Positions 15,725 to 25,564 of a DNA stretch of 47,858 nt are shown here, piece after piece. Every line of letters starts with the position of its first letter. Position 1 is the first letter of the stretch. Source of the stretch: CAVTJX01 sp963735175 (GTDB taxonomy: Bacteria; Electryoneota; RPQS01); assembly GCA_963735175.1 (NCBI GenBank), contig CAVTJX010000004.1, positions 1 through 47,858 of the forward strand, in the 5' to 3' direction. The position numbers and the translations under genes were made by a program. The notes beneath the pieces were generated by a model, which was not told the origin of the DNA, did no database searches, and saw nothing but the letters and a program-made list of their open reading frames with translations.

Positions 15725-17067
15725 ATGCAACGCTTACACCTCTTCATCCTCAGCTTCCTCCTCGTCGTCGCCGCCTTCCACCCGGCGGAAGCGCAGCCGC
15801 GCACCGGCGCGGACAGTCTGCTGGCGGCCTACACGCAGGAAGCGTGGCGGACGCATCCCGACCTCGAAAGCATGCGCGCGATGATCGCCGTGGAAAGCAG
15901 CCGCGCGCGCATGGGTGCGGCGTGGATGAATCCCGATACTGCGCTTCGGGCTGATGAACGTGCCCGAATCGTTCGACACCCACATGGACCCCAATACCAT
16001 GTGGCAAGTCGGCGTGGCGCAGCAGATTCCCTTCCCCGGCAAGACCCGCGCGGCGCGGCAGGCCGGCGCGCTGAAGACGCGCGCCGCCGCCGCAAGCTAC
16101 GAAGAAGCGCGCTACCGCATGGCGGGAATGGTGGCCGAGGCGTATTATGACCTCGCCGCCGCCCTGAAGGTGCGGCACCTGCTGATTCGCGGCGCGGCCC
16201 TCGCCGCCGACATGACCGCCGCCGCCACCGCCGTCGTCACGGCGGGAACGGGGTCGCAGGCGGAAGTCTATCGCGGCCGCGTGGAAGAGGAGAACTGGAA
16301 AGTGAAGCTGACGCAAAGCGCGGCGGCGATCGACCGCAAGCGCGCCACCCTGGCCTACGCCATTGGCCGCGAGGATCCGGCGACGCTGACGGACCCGGTG
16401 ATGCCCGATAGTCTGCCGCCCGATATCGACCTCGAAGCGGCGCTCGCGGCGGATTCCGTAATACGCTCGCCCACCTTCAGGCGCGCGCAGCTCGAAGCCG
16501 ACGCCGCCAAAGCCGAGCGTGAAACGCGCCCGGCTGGAGTACTATCCCAGTGTCGAACTGATGGCCAGTGTCGGCTTTCGCGGCTATCTGCGCACGATGA
16601 ACACCGATATGGCAACCGGCCTGTCCACGACCAGCCGCGTGCCGCAGGATAAAATGATTTCGCTCGAAGTGTCCGCGCCGCTGCCGCTGTTTTTCAAGGG
16701 CAACCAAAGCGCGCACGTGGCCGAGATGCGGGCGATGCAGCAAAGCCGCGAGGCCGAAGTGCGCCGCGCACGCCTGGCCAAACGGCGCGAACTGCGCGAC
16801 CTCGCCGCCCGCTGGCGCGAGTCCGTCGACTGCTGCCGCATCGAGCAGGGCAAAGTGCTGCCGCAGGTGCAGGACGAATGGCGGGCGATGCTCATCGACT
16901 ACCGCAGCGGCATGACGCGTTTCGCGAGCCTTTCCGAGGCGCAGATGAAAGTGGTGATGGCGGAAATGGATGTGGTGATGCACAAGGCCGACGGTTGGAT
17001 GGTCTACCGCCAATGGCAGGCGGCCCTCGGCGCGGACGTTTCGACTTTCGCGGAGACCGCAGAATGA
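15725..17067 (+). CDS. TolC-family outer-membrane channel of heavy-metal efflux (CusC/CzcC-like, frame-broken)
   Basis: Signal peptide from ATG 15725 (MQRLHLFILSFLLVVAAFHPAEA), then two helical OMF repeats, about 447 aa, the family's usual length. The first contains LLAAYTQEAWRTHPDL, NPDTALR and QIPFPGKTRAARQAGALKTRA; FPGK is typical of CzcC/CusC. The second contains LEYYPSVELMASVGF and SLEVSAPLPLFFKGNQSAHVAEMRA. Two +1 frame breaks, near 15948 (CGG G CTG) and 16517 (CGT G AAA), divide it into three frames with intact protein on each side. It forms the outer-membrane exit duct with the adaptor and RND pump below; the ATG of the adaptor overlaps its stop (ATGA at 17064). Confidence 0.85.
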
Positions 17068-18679
17068 AAACGACATCTCGGACCTGGATCGTTCTCGGCC
17101 TGATCGTGCTGGTCGCCAGCCTCGCGTTCGAATCTCCACTTCATCCGCCACAAAGCGCCCGGTGGCATAACCGAAATCACCGCGGGCGCGGAAAAATGGC
17201 AGTGCCCCATGCATCCCACCATTATCCAGGGTCACCCCGGCGACTGCCCCATCTGCGGCATGAAACTCGTCAAAGCAGTGCTGGCGCTGCGAGTGCCACG
17301 GGCAGTGCTGCGAACATCCGGTGACTCCGGAACCTGCTGCGAAAGCGCCCGCGGCGATGAATGAACAGGGTTCTGATGCGGGAAGCGTGGCTGGCAAAAC
17401 AATGTATACGTGCCCGATGGATCCGCAGATTGTGCAGGATCATCCCGGCAAATGCCCGCTGTGCGGCATGAACCTCGTGCCTGCCAAAGCGGCGGCGAAA
17501 ACCGCCACGAAAGCGGCAACGCCGGCCAACCGGGCGCGGTAAAATACCAGTGCCCGATGCACCCGACGATCATCGCGGACCATCCCAGCGATTGTCCGCT
17601 CTGCGGCATGAAGCTTGTGAAGATGAGTGCTGCGCCGGGAACCACGGGCGGCAACGTGGGCGACGTTGACAAGCGCGCGGCGGTGACGATTGATCCCGCG
17701 CGGCAGCAGCTTATCGGACTGCGCACCGCCGCCGCCGTCGAAAGCGAGCTGCGCGGCGGCTGGACCACCGTGGGCCGCGTCGCCGTCGATCCCACCCGCG
17801 TTAGCGCCGTCAACTCAAGGTCGGCGGCTACGTGGAGCAGGTGTTCGCCGATTTCGTGGGCAAGCCCGTCGAGGCGGGCACGCCGCTGTACTCGCTGTAC
17901 AGCCCCGAACTCTTCGCCGCGCAGCAGGAATATCTGCTGGCGCGGAAGTCCCGCGAGACGCTGTTGAAGAACGGCGGCGACCAGGCCGACGGCGACGCGC
18001 TGGTGGAAACCGTGCGCCAGAAGCTGCGCCTGTGGGATGTGTCCTCTCCGCAGATCAAGGCGCTCGAAGAAAGTGGCAAAGCCGCGCGCACGCTGACCTT
18101 CACCGCGCCCGCGTAGCGGCGTCGTCACGGCCAAGAACATCGTCGCCGGAAGTTCCGTCATGCCCGGCGAGATCGCCTTTGAAATCACCGACCTCAGTAC
18201 GGTCTGGGTGCTGGCCGATGCCTACCAGTCCGACCTCGCGCGACTGGAAAGCGGCACGCCCGCGACCTTCACTGCGCAGGGGTTGCCCGGCAAGAGCTTC
18301 GAAGGCCGAACTCGATTTCATCGACCCCGTGCTCGACCCGATGAGCCGTACGCTGAAGGTGCGCGTGACCGTGGCCAATCCGACCGGCGAGTTGAAGCCC
18401 GACCTCTTCGGCGAGGTGACCTTCGCGGGCGCGTCGCACACCGCGCTGGTGATTCCCGCCGACGCGGTGATTCCCACGGGGCAGGAGCATTTCGTTTTCG
18501 TCGCGACAGGCGAGGGCCGTTTTGAGCCGCGCCGCGTGCAACTCGGCGCGCGCGATGCAAACGGCCACGTGGAGGTGACGAGCGGCCTGATGGCGGGCGA
18601 GGAGGTCGTGACGCGCGCCAATTTCCTGATCGATTCCGAGTCGTCGCTGCGCGCGGCGCTGGCGGCGGTGGAGAACTGA
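17064..18679 (+). CDS. RND periplasmic adaptor with three HMBD metal-binding motifs (CusB-like, heavily frame-broken)
   Basis: ATG 17064 overlaps the upstream stop. An N-terminal membrane anchor (TWIVLGLIVLVASLAF) precedes three heavy-metal-binding motifs CPM(H/D)P…HP(G/S)(D/K)CP(I/L)CGM(K/N)LV near 17200-17270, 17407-17478 and 17549-17620. Between the first two is a Cys/His-rich piece, QCWRCECHGQCCEHP. The adaptor body follows: barrel-sandwich and hairpin (GGYVEQVFADFVGKPVEAG, YSPELFAAQQEYL), and the beta-barrel part (DFIDPVLDPMSRTLKVRV, IPADAVIPTG). The gene crosses six frame breaks near 17133, 17275, 17515, 17815, 18112 and 18310; four are +1. Family knowledge: CusB-type adaptors bind Cu(I)/Ag(I) and pass it to the pump. 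Three HMBD copies in one adaptor are more than usual. Confidence 0.83.
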
Positions 18680-18683
18680 CGCC

Positions 18684-21600
18684 ATGCTGAAGCGCATCAT
18701 CCGCTTCTCCGCCGAAAACCGTTTCCTCGTCATCGGCGCGGTGCTCGTTCTGCTTGTGATCTCGGTCTGGGTCATGCGCCACATTCCCCTCGACGCGCTG
18801 CCCGACCTCAGCGACACGCAGGTTATCGTCTATTCGCGCTGGGACCGCAGCCCCGACATCCTCGAAGATCAGGTCACCTACCCGATCATCAGCGCGCTGC
18901 TGGGCGCGCCCAAGGTCAAGGCGATTCGCGGCTTCTCCGACTTCGGCTACAGCTTCGTCTACGTGATCTTCGAGGACGGCACGGATATCTACTGGGCGCG
19001 CACGCGCGTGCTGGAATACCTCTCGAAGATCACCGCGACGCTGCCGCAGGGCGTGAAGACCGAACTCGGCCCCGACGCGATCGAGCCTCGGCTGGGTCTT
19101 CCAGTACGCGCTGGTGGACACCTCCGGCCAGCACACCAACGACGAACTGCGCAGCTACCAGGACTGGTTTCTGCGCTACGCGATCCAGAGCGTGCCGGGC
19201 GTCAGTCCGAAGTCGCCGCCGTGGGCGGGCAGGTGCGGCAGTACCAGATCACGGTGAATCCGTCGGCGCTGGCCGCCTACGGGCTGCCGCTGGACATGGT
19301 GCTCGAAGCCGTGCGCAAGGGCAACGGCGACGTCGGCGGGCGGCTGGTGGAAATTGCCGGGACGCGAGTACATGGTGCGCGGCCGCGGCTACGTGAAGTC
19401 GCGTGGAAGACCTCGAACAGCTCGTGCTGATGAGCGAGAACGGCACGCCCGTCACGATCAAGGACATCGGCACGGTGGCGCTGGGGCCGGAGCTGCGACG
19501 CGGCATCGCCGACTACAACGGCGAAGGTGACGTCGTGGGCGGCATCGTCGTCATGCGCCAGGGCGAGAACGCGCTGAACGTCATTAAGCGCGTCAAGGCC
19601 AAGCTCGAGGAGCTGAAACCTCAGCCTGCCTCCCGGCACGGAGATCGTCACCACTTACGACCGCAGCGAACTCATCGACCGCGCCATTTCGACGGTCTCG
19701 CACAAGCTGATCGAGGAAATGGTCATCGTGGCGCTGATCATCCTCCTTTTCCTCTGGCACATCCCCTCGGCCACGGTGCCGATTCTGACGATTCCCATCA
19801 GCGTGGCGCTGGCTTTCATTCCCTTCTACCTGATGGGTCTCAGCGCCAATCTGATGTCGCTGGCGGGGATCGCGATCTCCATCGGCGTGCTGGTGGACGG
19901 CGCGATTGTGGAAGTCGAGAACGCCTACAACAAGATTTACCACTGGCAGGAGGCGGGCAAGCCGCGCGAGCTTCCACAGCGTGCGGCTGGAGGCGCTGAT
20001 GGAGGTCGGGCCGTCGGTCTTCTTCAGTCTGCTCGTCATCGCCGTCGCCTTCATGCCGATCTTCACGCTGGTGGATCAGGAAGGCCGCCTCTTCAAGCCG
20101 CTGGCCTATTCGAAGAACCTCGCCATGGCGATTGCCGCCGTGCTGGCGATTACGCTCGACCCCGCGCTGCGGATGCTCTTTGCCCGCCACGAACCCTTCC
20201 GCTTCCGCCCCGTGTTTCTGGCGAAGACGGCCAGCGCGGTGTTCGTCGGCAAGTATTACTCCGAAGAAAAACACCCCGTCAGCCGCTTCCTGCACCGCAT
20301 CTACGAGCGCCCCTGCCGCTTCGTGCTGCGCCATCCTAAAGCGACGATTCTTGTCAGCGCGTTGATCGTGATCTCGACGATTCCGGTCTACATGCAGCTC
20401 GGCCACGAGTTCATGCCACCGCTGCGCGAAGGTTCGATTCTCTACATGCCCTCGGCGGTGGAGCCGGGCATGTCCGTCGCTGAGGCGCAGAAGGCGCTGC
20501 AGGTGCAGGACAAGCTGCTGCGCACCTTCCCCGAAGTCGACCGCATCTTCGGCAAGGCGGGCCGCGCCGAAACCTCCACCGATCCCGCCCCTTTCACGAT
20601 GATGGAAACCACCATTCTGCTGAAGCCCGAGCGCGAGTGGCGCGAAAAGGCGCGCTGGTATTCGTCGTGGGCGCCCGAAGGGCTGAAGGCCGTGCTGCGC
20701 ACGGCGTGGCGCGACCGCATCTCGGAAGAAGAGCTGATCGATGAGATGGACGCGCGCTTGCAGCTTCCCGGCATTTCCAACGCGTGGACCATGCCCATCA
20801 AGGGCCGCCTCGACATGCTCTCCACGGGCATTCGCACGCCCATCGGCATCAAGATCGCAGGCGCGGACCTGACGACGATACAGCAGATCGCGCTGGACGT
20901 CGAAAAGGCGGTGCAGACCGTGCCTGACACGCGCAGCGTCTACGCCGAGCGCGTGGCCGGCGGCTATTTCCTTGATTTCGTTTTGAAGCGTGACCAGCTC
21001 GCCCGCTACGGTCTCACCGTCGACGACGCCAACATGCTGGTGATGACCGCCGTCGGCGGCGACAACCAGACGACGACGGTGGAAGGCCGCGAGCGCTACG
21101 GTGTCAGCGTGCGCTATGCCCGCGCCTACCGCGAGGACCTGGAATCGCTGAAGCGCGTGCTGCTGCCGCTGCCCGGCGGCAAAGGGCAGATCCCCATGGA
21201 AGAGATCGCGGACGTGAAGCTCGCCGAAGGCCCGGCCATGATTCGCGACGAAAACGGCTTGTTGGCGGGCTACGTCTACGTCGATTTCAACACCTCGAAG
21301 GTTGACATCGGCCGCTACGTCGATCATGCCAAGGCCGCCGTGGCCGCGGCGGTGAAGACGCCCGTGGGCTATTCGCTGTCATGGAGCGGCCAGTACGAGA
21401 ACATGCTGCGCGTCACCGAGCGGCTGAAGATCATCTTGCCGATCACGCTGGTGCTGATCTTCGCGCTCCTGTACATGAACACCAAGTCGGGTTTCAAGTC
21501 GCTGGTGGTGATGCTTGCCGTGCCGTTCAGCGCCGTCGGCGCGATCTGGCTCGTGTACCTGCTGGGCTACAACGTGTCCATCGCCGTGTGGGTGGGGATG

Positions 21601-21966
21601 ATCGCGCTGTTGGGCCTCGACGCCGAGACCGGGGTGTTCATGCTGCTGTTTCTCGATCTCTCGCACGACGAGGCCAAAGCGAGAGGGAGGCTGCGCACCA
21701 CGGGCGACCTCGTGGAGGCCATCGTCCACGGCGCGGTGAAGCGCGTGCGCCCCAAGGCGATGACCGTTTGCGCGGCGTTCATCGGCCTGTTGCCCATCAT
21801 GTGGTCGCAGGGCACCGGCTCGGACCTGATGAAGCGCATCGCCGCGCCGATGGTGGGCGGCCTGATCACGTCGTTCATCCTCGAACTGCTGGTCTACCCG
21901 GCCGTCTACTACCTCTGGAAGAAGAAGGAGGTCAGCGACGGCCCGGTGACGGCGGAAAAAGGATGA
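18684..21966 (+). CDS. Heavy-metal RND efflux pump, Cu/Ag type (CusA/CzcA family, frame-broken in its first third)
   Basis: Starts 4 bp after the adaptor (MLKRIIRFSAENRFLVIGAVL). HME-RND landmarks: PLDALPDLSDTQVIVYSRW, the membrane helix with LVDGAIVEVENAYNK, and GLDAETGVFMLLFLDL near the end. About 1090 aa, normal for the family. The Met positions that define copper/silver CusA appear conserved by alignment from memory: DPAPFTMMETT, GRLDMLSTGIRTPIG and GPAMIRDENG, equivalents of E. coli M573/M623/M672. Six frame breaks crowd 19080-19980 (about 19080, 19204, 19362, 19403, 19620, 19977), five of them +1. From 19980 to the stop the frame is intact. The stop TGA is supplied by an AGGATGA repeat. 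Confidence 0.87.
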
Positions 21967-21973
21967 AGGATGA
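21960..21973 (+). repeat. AGGATGA heptamer pair supplying the pump gene's stop codon
   Basis: Two AGGATGA units; the first contains TGA 21964-21966. Same heptamer as inside the 6981-9394 gene. Confidence 0.6.
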
Positions 21974-22001
21974 ACGGCAGAGGCCGCCAAACACTCGATT
22001 C

Positions 22002-22034
22002 GCCGCGTGGGGTTTCCTTACCCCGCGCGGTTTT
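22002..22034 (+). terminator. R2-type terminator after the metal-efflux operon
   Basis: CCGCGTGGGGT … ACCCCGCGCGG followed by TTTTGTTG, 36 bp after the pump gene. It is the same palindrome family as 6666-6699. Confidence 0.8.
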
Positions 22035-22217
22035 GTTGTGACTCCGTACCCGAAATTCGGGACGATAAATATTTTTTTGTCGAAACGGATTGCCTTACGC
22101 GGACACAGACATTGGACTTGCGAATAGCGGACACGCGCGGATGAAATTCTATCTGACCGTTGCATGGCTGGATATAATGGAAAAGACATCTATTTGTTGC
22201 CCAAAAAGCGAGTCAAA

Positions 22218-22244
22218 GCCCGCCACTCTCGGAGAATGGCGGGC
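22218..22244. terminator. Hairpin, possible terminator
   Basis: GCCCGCCA-ctctcggagaa-TGGCGGGC, with an A-rich left flank (CCAAAAAGCGAGTCAAA) and weak T content on the right. Confidence 0.5.
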
Positions 22245-22341
22245 TCTGTCGGTTTGATGGTCTAATGTACGTCAGACTGTGGCATTTGTCAAGCACAATT
22301 TGCACAAATGTTCTATCGCGATGGTCCAGCAGGAAATACGA

Positions 22342-22379
22342 AGCCCCCGCATCCCGGAAGTGCCGGTATAGTGGGGGCT
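22342..22379. terminator. Hairpin downstream of the DUF1848 cassette
   Basis: AGCCCCC … GGGGGCT enclosing CCGG-aagtg-CCGG. It could end minus-strand transcription from the DUF1848 gene, 149 bp away. The stretch 21967-22527 holds three hairpins and no gene. Confidence 0.45.
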
Positions 22380-22527
22380 GTCAGTTTGTGAATGGGTGGT
22401 GCTTTCACATGGGAACGAGGGGGAAGAGGACGCCCCCCTGATGGCAAAAAACGGGTGATCTCTAATGTCGCCCGATTGTCATATAGGATTTCGGTCAGGT
22501 TAGGGGACCAACCTCGGCGCCAAAATC

Positions 22528-23529
22528 TTATTTCTTTTGTAAAATTGAAGAATCAACCTGTAGCGGACGTCGTTGAAGGTTATTGATCACGGTCTTGGCT
22601 GATGTGTTGGCATAGCAGTACACGCAGAGGTTTTCACATGTATTGTATTGTCCGATGTCCTTGCTGACTATGCATCTACATTCTTTTCGCTGTCCATGAT
22701 CTTTGAGTGAATAATGCTCTTCTGAAAACAAACCGGGCTGAGTCGTGCCGCGACGTAAGAATGACTCAATTTCTATATCTCCAGCTGCAATTTCTAAAAT
22801 CAATTCATCATCGACACATTTATTGTGAGAAATGCCGAAATTGTCAAGGTCTATACCTTCAGCACAAGTTGCTGCTTCAAGCCCCCATTCTCGGCAAAGT
22901 GATGAGACCGATTCTGCCAATTGCACCATTTCGTCTGCACTAAATTCACGGCATTCAACACCCAAATTTCGAAGATTAGATTTCACTTTCTTATATGTAG
23001 CAATGTCAATAAAGCTGAATACGAACCGACGCGTAAATGTCGAAATTTGATTTCCTATATTGCGGATTCTCTCAATCAACAATTGTGGAGTCAATTGCTC
23101 GGTCAATATGAGAGGATCAAATCTCCAAATAACGCGCTCTTTACCAATTTGGAGAGAGAGCTTTTTGAAAATATCGATTCTTTCAGATAAGTTTGGAATG
23201 CACGGCTCGAAAAGTTCCATCTCATAGTTATTTAAGGTAAACTGAAAATAATAATTGATTCCCCGTTCATCCAGGAGTTTTAAATATGGAATAATTGGTT
23301 TTGGATATTTACTCCAAAAAACTATAAACCTAGTCTTCGCAAATGAGACATATTGTTCCCTTTGATTAAATGGATTAATCCACTTGACATATCCATCAAG
23401 AAACCTGCTTCGAAACCATTCTGCATGTCTTGCGGGAATATCTGTCGATCGGCTAGCAGAGATTATCTCCGGAGCAATCGCCCGGATTCTACCCTCTGGA
23501 GTCTCTATGAAAACTTCAGTCCACTTCAC
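22528..23529 (-). CDS. DUF1848 protein with C-terminal radical-SAM-like Cys cluster
   Basis: 333 aa, intact. GTG start with AGGTG four bases upstream, 18 bp after the methyltransferase stop, so an operon. The N-terminal signature ISASRSTDIPARHAEWFRSR and FIVFWSKYPKPIIPYL, YYFQFTLNNYE and RVIWRFDPL identify DUF1848. Near the end is KDIGQYNTCENLCVYCYAN, with C-x3-C-x2-C, plus an upstream CRC. Family knowledge: this terminal cluster resembles the iron-sulphur motif of radical SAM enzymes, but in DUF1848 it is C-terminal. Substrate and reaction are unknown. The gene is conspicuously AT-rich against its surroundings, pointing to recent acquisition. Enzymatic radical chemistry is inference. Confidence 0.88.
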   Translation of the reverse strand: MKWTEVFIETPEGRIRAIAPEIISASRSTDIPARHAEWFRSRFLDGYVKWINPFNQREQYVSFAKTRFIVFWSKYPKPIIPYLKLLDERGINYYFQFTLNNYEMELFEPCIPNLSERIDIFKKLSLQIGKERVIWRFDPLILTEQLTPQLLIERIRNIGNQISTFTRRFVFSFIDIATYKKVKSNLRNLGVECREFSADEMVQLAESVSSLCREWGLEAATCAEGIDLDNFGISHNKCVDDELILEIAAGDIEIESFLRRGTTQPGLFSEEHYSLKDHGQRKECRCIVSKDIGQYNTCENLCVYCYANTSAKTVINNLQRRPLQVDSSILQKK

Positions 23530-23547
23530 TTCGCACCTGTGGAATTC

Positions 23548-24456
23548 TTAGCGAGAAAAGCGCAGCATCGCAAATTTTAAATAGTCTATCGTGAGGATCG
23601 GCCATCGGGGTAAGGTCGTTTCACAATCATTTTTACAAGGTTTCGAATTTCTAAGAAATTTTGGACAATACTTGTTCAACGTTATCATGATATCTTTGAT
23701 ATCGTCAGGATAAACACATCCAGGAACAATTTTCTGTAGACCCGTCCCCTTTGCCTGATCCGGGAGCAAGTAACGGTCTTTAGGGTCATTAGTTCGATAG
23801 CCCAGCCGTTCAAAAACCTCTGCTAGTTGTTTCAGTCGCTGTACATCGCGATTTCGAGACCAGCTTTCGGTCATTACTGAACAAAGTATGCAAATTTTCC
23901 CCTCGACAAATTCAATCTTGGACAGCGCATCGCAAAGTCTTTGAAATCCAGCATCATCCAATTCGCCGAGCGATTTTGGGAATGTTAGTATGTTACATTT
24001 AGAAGCAATTATAGTATCTATTTGCGTGAGATCCTTTTTAGTAAAATGTACGTTTTCATTCCCTAATTTATCACGATAGTTCCAATCATAAAGGTCAATT
24101 CCATAATAAGCTACTACCTTTGTGGCATCTAAACCCATGTGTTTAAGTGCAAAATGTAATCCCCAGTAATCGACGCCACACCCGCATCCCAAAGATAAGA
24201 CATTTAATTTCCCATCCAAGAAATTAGAACGTAGAAAATGTTTGTACATTAAAAAATACTCAGCGACGTATGCGGGTAAATAGCGCAAATGATAAAGTTG
24301 TTGTATAAAGATATCCGCATAGTTCGGTGCGACACCGTTTTTATATGTAAAACATTTCAAGTCACAGAAACAATCTCTATCCTCTGCAATTGCTACAAAA
24401 TCACTATATATCGTGCGGATTTTCGATTCTATCAAGTCTCTCATTTGGAATCTCAC
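23548..24456 (-). CDS. Putative class I SAM-dependent methyltransferase paired with DUF1848
   Basis: 302 aa from GTG 24456 (AAAGGGATT upstream); ATG 24444, four codons in, is an alternative start. Central motif I is LNVLSLGCGCGVDYWGLHFAL, followed by AYYGIDLYDWNY (acidic motif II) and VHFTKKDLTQID, a Rossmann-type SAM-binding core. A Cys-rich N-terminal part (CFCDLKCFTYKN) and a Cys-containing C-terminus (CPKFLRNSKPCKNDC) flank it, suggesting a metal site. No DPPY-type DNA methylase motif is visible, so the target may be RNA, protein or a small molecule. AT-rich like its partner. Upstream on the minus strand TTTAGG-14 bp-TATAAC is a weak promoter candidate. Confidence 0.75.
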   Translation of the reverse strand: MRFQMRDLIESKIRTIYSDFVAIAEDRDCFCDLKCFTYKNGVAPNYADIFIQQLYHLRYLPAYVAEYFLMYKHFLRSNFLDGKLNVLSLGCGCGVDYWGLHFALKHMGLDATKVVAYYGIDLYDWNYRDKLGNENVHFTKKDLTQIDTIIASKCNILTFPKSLGELDDAGFQRLCDALSKIEFVEGKICILCSVMTESWSRNRDVQRLKQLAEVFERLGYRTNDPKDRYLLPDQAKGTGLQKIVPGCVYPDDIKDIMITLNKYCPKFLRNSKPCKNDCETTLPRWPILTIDYLKFAMLRFSR

Positions 24457-24551
24457 AATCCCTTTGTTATACGATTCAGAAAATTCCTAAAACGATTTTG
24501 TTCATCTTGCTGCAAACACCAAATGTGAGTAATACCCGCCAATATGGCAAT

Positions 24552-24574
24552 CAGGCGAACGGGATGTTCGCCTG
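24552..24574. repeat. Perfect inverted repeat at the edge of the AT-rich cassette
   Basis: CAGGCGAAC-GGGAT-GTTCGCCTG, 9-bp arms, about 95 bp upstream of the methyltransferase start and exactly where base composition returns to GC-rich. It could be a terminator-like hairpin or a boundary mark; T-run absent. Confidence 0.5.
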
Positions 24575-25515
24575 TTATGCTCTTATTCAAAGCGGGGGGC
24601 AGAAGTTTGAGGGGGACGCGGGACTCTGCACGGGAGGCTCCGGGCCGGTCGGTGACGCCGTTTCAATCTCAGTCGGAATGTCTCAATGTAGATCATTGGA
24701 GGCAGATTGTCAACGGATTTCCGATTGGAGAAGAAGTCGCAGTGAACGAGACACCGTTGGGTTAAAGTGCCGAACGTGGGGTGAAAAGGATTGGATGCCC
24801 TCCGATTCGGAAGCTGTTAAACAGCAGACGGCGGCCTCTGGAAAGGCCGCACGGCGAAGAATTTCCCGCCGAGGCAGGTCGTTCACACTCTGCCCGGAAA
24901 TGGTGTTGTAGATCTTCGTGCCGAGGCAGACTCGTTTGCAGCGGTTCAAGGATCTCGAAGCCCAGCCCGACGGTGTCAAGGTCTCGCTCCGCGGACAAGC
25001 TGGGCGCTACAACTTTTCGCCGCGGCGGGTTTTGGCCCGCCGTCTCTTGTTGGAACGCGGGCGGACACGTGGGTCCGCCCCTACGGGAATCGTTGGACGT
25101 TGTGGAATCGCTCAGAAGGACACGGTCCGACGTTGTCGGGATCTGCGACCCGACGGTGTCGAGGTCTGCGACAAGCCACGTCTCTCCCGACCCGATGACG
25201 GCCGGAGGGCGACGTTATGAATATTTGGGGGAACGCGCGGGGGCGGAATCCCCGCGCGGCGCCTGGGCATGTTGGGGACGTCGGATTCCGGCCAGGTTTT
25301 TGTTTTAAAGTCCCGCAGGACGTTGGGCCGCACCGTGCCCAACCCGGCTCGGCCGGTTAATGAATGGAAGGTTGCGCGAGCCGACTATCGGCGGTTTGCG
25401 TGTCAGGCACTGCTTTTCGCATTTCCGACCTTTCGGCAGTATTTCCGTCGAAGGGAACGAGATGCCCGAAGAAGCGGGGGCCTGCGCGTATCCACTTCTC
25501 CCGCACACGAAGAAA
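24575..25515. repeat. Mosaic repeat island between the AT-rich cassette and the phosphate genes
   Basis: About 940 bp with no convincing gene, assembled from dispersed pieces. It holds hairpin GCGGCCT/AGGCCGC (24831-24850), an R5 unit with AAGCTGGGCGCTAC (24961-25010) and an R3 palindrome (25057-25085). It also has an R4 stretch (25121-25172) sharing 22 identical bases with the inverse of 45061-45082, and an R1 variant (25197-25214). R2 (25234-25261) and a full R6 (25282-25354) complete it. Short open frames here are not protein-like. Confidence 0.6.
25282..25354 (+). repeat. R6 bipartite repeat, complete copy
   Basis: Left arm GGATTCCGGCCAGGTTTTTG, about 30 bp of variable centre, right arm CCCAACCCGGCTCGGCC. 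The same arms occur in inverse order and strand at 44531-44597 and in short form at 9638-9679. Confidence 0.7.
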
Positions 25516-25541
25516 CCCTGCCGCATCCCGGCAGGGCTTTT
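25516..25541 (+). terminator. Terminator hairpin beyond the phosphate transporter
   Basis: CCCTGCCG-CATCC-CGGCAGGG followed by CTTTTTG. The T-run is on the plus strand. For the minus-strand transporter, ending 24 bp away, the tail is weaker (TTTCTTC). Confidence 0.75.
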
Positions 25542-25564
25542 TGTAAAATCAATTCCGCGAATTG

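Noticed and set aside
24700..25000. Decayed gene on the minus strand (TKIYNTISGQSVNDLPRR)
   Set aside because: The stretch is short, has no ribosome site or family match and is embedded in repeat units; not supportable as a gene.
25305..25564. C-terminal extension of the phosphate transporter
   Set aside because: The frame past the break reads through repeat units. The natural helix and stop (…FWITMLLQPA) are in the neighbouring frame, ending at 25565.
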